Shown: one piece after another, positions 13,365-15,740 of the stretch | Position numbering within the stretch: position 1 is the stretch's first letter | How the letters are laid out: the number at the start of each line of letters is the position of its first letter | Source: JACMOY01 sp046590855 | GTDB lineage: Bacteria > Actinomycetota > Actinomycetes > Actinomycetales > Angustibacteraceae | Direction of reading: 5' to 3' | NCBI GenBank assembly: GCA_046590855.1 | Contig: JBKJTJ010000105.1 | Location: forward strand, 1 to 15,740 | Length of the DNA stretch: 15,740 bases | Made by a program: the position numbers and the translations under genes | Notes under the pieces: generated by a model | The model's database searches: none | Seen by the model: the letters and a program-made list of their open reading frames with translations, nothing else | Told to the model about the DNA's origin: nothing

Positions 13365-15551
13365 ATGGACCCGAGCCCGACGTCGGGAGGCGCCGTCCTC
13401 GTCCCGACGAGCGAGTACCGGCGGCTGCTGCGCGACGTCCGGATCTCCCAGGACGGGCTCGCCGAGGCCCAGAACAGGTTCCAGCGACTGGTCGAGACCA
13501 TCCCCGGTGTCGCCCACATCGCCGAGCCGGGAGAGGACGGGGTGTGGCAGTACATCAGTCCCCGGCTGGTCGAGCTGCTCGGCTACGAGCCGCACGAGTG
13601 GCTGAGCGATCCCACCGCGTGGATCGGCCTGATCCACCCGGACGACCGGGAGCGGGTGCTCATGGACGAGGGGCAGTGGATCGAGCGCACGGGTGGCGTC
13701 CACGTCGGCGAGTACCGCATCCTCGCTCGCAGCGGCGAGTTCCGCTGGGTCCGCGACGCCGCGACCGCACGCCCGGGTCAGGGACCGGACGACAAGGCCC
13801 TGTGGTTCGGCGTCCTCTCGGACGTCACCGAGTCCAGGGAGGCGCAGGCGGCGGCGGTGCGCAGCGAGCAGCTGCTGCGATCGGTGCTCGAGACGGCGCA
13901 GGACGCCTTCGTGGCTCTGGACGCCGACGGCGCCGTCATCGAGTGGAACCGGCGAGCCGAGCTGGTGTTCGATCGTTCACGCGGGGACGCGGTCGGCTGC
14001 GACCTCGTCGCCTTGATCACCCCACCCCAGCTGCGGCCGGCCGACGCCACGCACCTGCGCGAGCTGCTCGCCGCCGGCTCGCAGGACGAAGCCGCCACCC
14101 GACGGGAGCTGACCGCGGTGCGGGCCGACGGGACCGCGTTCCCCGCAGAGGTGACCATCTGGTCGACGGGTGTCGCTCAGACCCTGCGCCACAACGCATT
14201 CATCCGCGACATCACCGAACGAACCCAGCTGCGCGACGAGCTGCGGGCTCTGGCCTTCCACGACGAGCTGACCGGCCTCGCGAACAGGGTGTCGTTCTGC
14301 GAGCACCTCGAGCGGGCTCTGACCGGCGGCCGTCCCGACCGGTCCAAGGTCGCGGTCCTGTTCCTCGACCTGGACGACTTCAAGACCGTCAACGACAGCC
14401 TCGGTCACCCCGCTGGGGACGAGGTCCTGCGCGTCGTCGCAGGTCGGTTGCACGCCCTGGTGCGACCGACCGACACCGTCGCGCGCTTCGGCGGGGACGA
14501 GTTCGCGATCCTGCTCCGCGGGATCCGTGGGCAGGAGGAGGCGATGGCGACCGCGCGCCGTGTGAGCGAGGTGCTGCGCGACCCGTTCCTGCTGCACGGG
14601 CGGCGCACCGTGGTCAGCGTGAGCATCGGCGTCGCGCTCCCCGCGACGCCCGAGGCGGCGTCGGTGACGGCCGTGCTGCGGGACGCCGATGCGGCGATGT
14701 ACCAGGCCAAGCGATCGGGCAAGAACATCTGCGTCGTCTATGACCCGGTGATGCACGTGCAGGCCCTGGCGCGGCTGGACCTGAAGACCGATCTGGAGAC
14801 GGCCGTTCTCCACGACGAGCTCGTCCTGGCCTTCCAGCCGTACTTCGCCCTGGCCGGTGAGGAGCTGGTGGGTTTCGAGGCCCTGGTCCGCTGGCAGCAC
14901 CCAGCCCGCGGGCTGGTCAGCCCCACGCAGTTCATCCCGCTCGCCGAGGAGACGGGCCTGATCCACCGGATCGGGGAGTGGGTGCTGCGGGCCGCGTGCG
15001 AGCACGCCGCCGGCTGGGAGGTCGGCCGTTCCGGACGCCCGCCCGCGACGGTCAGCGTCAACGTCTCGGCGGTGCAGTTCCAGGACCCCGACCTGGTCTC
15101 CACGGTGTCGGCGGCCTTGCGCGACAGCGGGCTCGACCCGCACCGGCTGGTCATCGAGATCACCGAGGGCGTGTTGCTGCACCAGGTCGACCACGTCGTC
15201 ACCCGGCTGCACGAGCTGCGGGCGATGGGTGTGCGGATCGCCATCGACGACTTCGGCACCGGCTACTCGTCGCTGAGCTACCTGCAGCACCTGCCGATCG
15301 ACGTCCTCAAGATCGACAAGTCGTTCGTCAACCAGCTGGGGCTCGGGGCCGACGGGTCGTCGATGGTGAAGGTGATCGTGCAGATCGCGCGCCCGCTGGG
15401 GCTGCAGGTCGTGGCCGAGGGGGTGGAACGTCCCGAGCAGCAGGAGGCGTTGCGCCGGTTGGGCTGCGACCTCGTCCAGGGCTACCTGCTCGCCCGTCCC
15501 CTCGCTGCCGGTGAGGCTGCGGCGGCGTCCGCCCGTCCGCGGAGGCTCTAG
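13365..15551 (+). CDS. PAS-PAS-GGDEF-EAL cyclic-di-GMP signalling protein
   Basis: A 728-residue cytoplasmic protein with no membrane segment. PAS1 spans about 40-160 and PAS2 about 167-285, each ending in a typical DVTESR or DITERT linker. The diguanylate cyclase domain (about 300-455) has an intact GGDEF motif (376-380) and the inhibitory RxxD site R367-D370. The EAL phosphodiesterase domain (about 470-720) keeps EAL (505-507), the DD pair D628-D629, K649 and E685, with the closing QGYLLARPL. Both synthesis and hydrolysis of c-di-GMP look possible, with the PAS domains sensing redox, light or a small ligand. Starts at 13281 (TTG) and 13290 (ATG) are in frame. The 28 added codons are much poorer in third-position G/C (8 of 28 end in A or T), so ATG 13365 is preferred. 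No clear ribosome-binding site precedes any of them. Confidence 0.9.
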   Translation: MDPSPTSGGAVLVPTSEYRRLLRDVRISQDGLAEAQNRFQRLVETIPGVAHIAEPGEDGVWQYISPRLVELLGYEPHEWLSDPTAWIGLIHPDDRERVLMDEGQWIERTGGVHVGEYRILARSGEFRWVRDAATARPGQGPDDKALWFGVLSDVTESREAQAAAVRSEQLLRSVLETAQDAFVALDADGAVIEWNRRAELVFDRSRGDAVGCDLVALITPPQLRPADATHLRELLAAGSQDEAATRRELTAVRADGTAFPAEVTIWSTGVAQTLRHNAFIRDITERTQLRDELRALAFHDELTGLANRVSFCEHLERALTGGRPDRSKVAVLFLDLDDFKTVNDSLGHPAGDEVLRVVAGRLHALVRPTDTVARFGGDEFAILLRGIRGQEEAMATARRVSEVLRDPFLLHGRRTVVSVSIGVALPATPEAASVTAVLRDADAAMYQAKRSGKNICVVYDPVMHVQALARLDLKTDLETAVLHDELVLAFQPYFALAGEELVGFEALVRWQHPARGLVSPTQFIPLAEETGLIHRIGEWVLRAACEHAAGWEVGRSGRPPATVSVNVSAVQFQDPDLVSTVSAALRDSGLDPHRLVIEITEGVLLHQVDHVVTRLHELRAMGVRIAIDDFGTGYSSLSYLQHLPIDVLKIDKSFVNQLGLGADGSSMVKVIVQIARPLGLQVVAEGVERPEQQEALRRLGCDLVQGYLLARPLAAGEAAAASARPRRL

Positions 15552-15740
15552 CCGAACAGCTCTCGGGCGCACTCCGCGAACGCCGCCGTGTGCTGGTCGA
15601 CGTCGGCCTCGGTGGTCGCGGGACTGAACAGCGCCATGTTGTGGAACGGGGTGAGCAGCAGCCCGCGGTTCAACGCGTGCAGGTGCAGGTACTGCTGCAG
15701 GGCGAAGTCGTCGGCCGCCGCGGCCTCGGCGCCGTCCCGC
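15548..15740 (-). CDS. Class III aminotransferase family protein, C-terminal part (runs off the right edge)
   Basis: Reading leftward from the window edge, 63 codons stay open to a TAG at 15550-15548. The peptide includes DDFALQQYLHLHALNRGLLL followed by TPFHNMALFSPATTEADVDQ and ends AAFAECARELFG. The RGLLLTPFHNMAL and SPATTEADVD segments match, from memory, the C-terminal end of class III aminotransferases of the glutamate-1-semialdehyde-aminotransferase-like group. It does not resemble the aminotransferase at the left of the window. High third-position G/C on this strand supports real coding. The PLP site lies outside the window, so substrate and activity cannot be judged. Its stop codon overlaps that of the convergent GGDEF-EAL gene by two bases. 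Confidence 0.75.
   Translation of the reverse strand, partial: RDGAEAAAADDFALQQYLHLHALNRGLLLTPFHNMALFSPATTEADVDQHTAAFAECARELFG

Noticed and set aside
13977..15572. Minus-strand open frame (531 codons) opposite the GGDEF-EAL gene
   Set aside because: It is antisense to intact GGDEF and EAL domains, and its translation has no domain. The genuine minus-strand gene here ends at 15548 in another frame.

Overview
The window is very GC-rich, with GTG starts common and stop/start overlaps throughout. It carries a Tat lipoprotein transporter component and a DUF222/HNH (13E12-type) gene. Together these point to a high-GC actinobacterium, perhaps of the Nocardioidaceae or Intrasporangiaceae type; the exact genus is a guess. 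No rRNA, tRNA, CRISPR array, insertion sequence or replication origin is visible.

Positions 10-11811 form one polyamine uptake and catabolism locus around a divergent control region (about 1899-2067). Leftward, an Lrp/AsnC-family regulator and a class III aminotransferase overlap by ATGA. Rightward come two paralogous aldehyde dehydrogenases, a complete PotD-A-B-C-type polyamine ABC importer, a PuuB-like FAD-dependent amine oxidase and an agmatinase-type ureohydrolase. The inferred logic is as follows. Polyamines enter through the importer, and agmatine is converted to putrescine by the ureohydrolase. The primary amine is removed either by transamination or by FAD-dependent oxidation. The resulting aminoaldehydes are oxidised by the two dehydrogenases to GABA-type acids. 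The Lrp-type protein is the likely local regulator. No gamma-glutamylputrescine synthetase (PuuA) or hydrolase (PuuD) gene lies in the window.

Positions 11812-13238 hold an AT-richer intergenic stretch and a stand-alone DUF222/HNH nuclease-like gene with two TTA codons, a plausible accessory insertion. Positions 13365-15551 encode a soluble PAS-PAS-GGDEF-EAL cyclic-di-GMP protein with both catalytic motifs intact. Its stop codon overlaps the stop of a convergent gene that runs off the right edge. That gene, by its 63 C-terminal residues, is a second, different class III aminotransferase.

No intergenic stretch exceeds 300 bases. The longest are about 169 bases (1899-2067), 152 bases (3520-3671), 131 bases (11812-11942) and 126 bases (13239-13364). 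I found no convincingly new defence or mobile system. The points most worth a second look are the paired GTTGTTCA repeats in the divergent control region, the strong 12-bp hairpin between the two dehydrogenases, the dual deamination routes in one locus, the leaderless-type promoters, and the DUF222/HNH gene.
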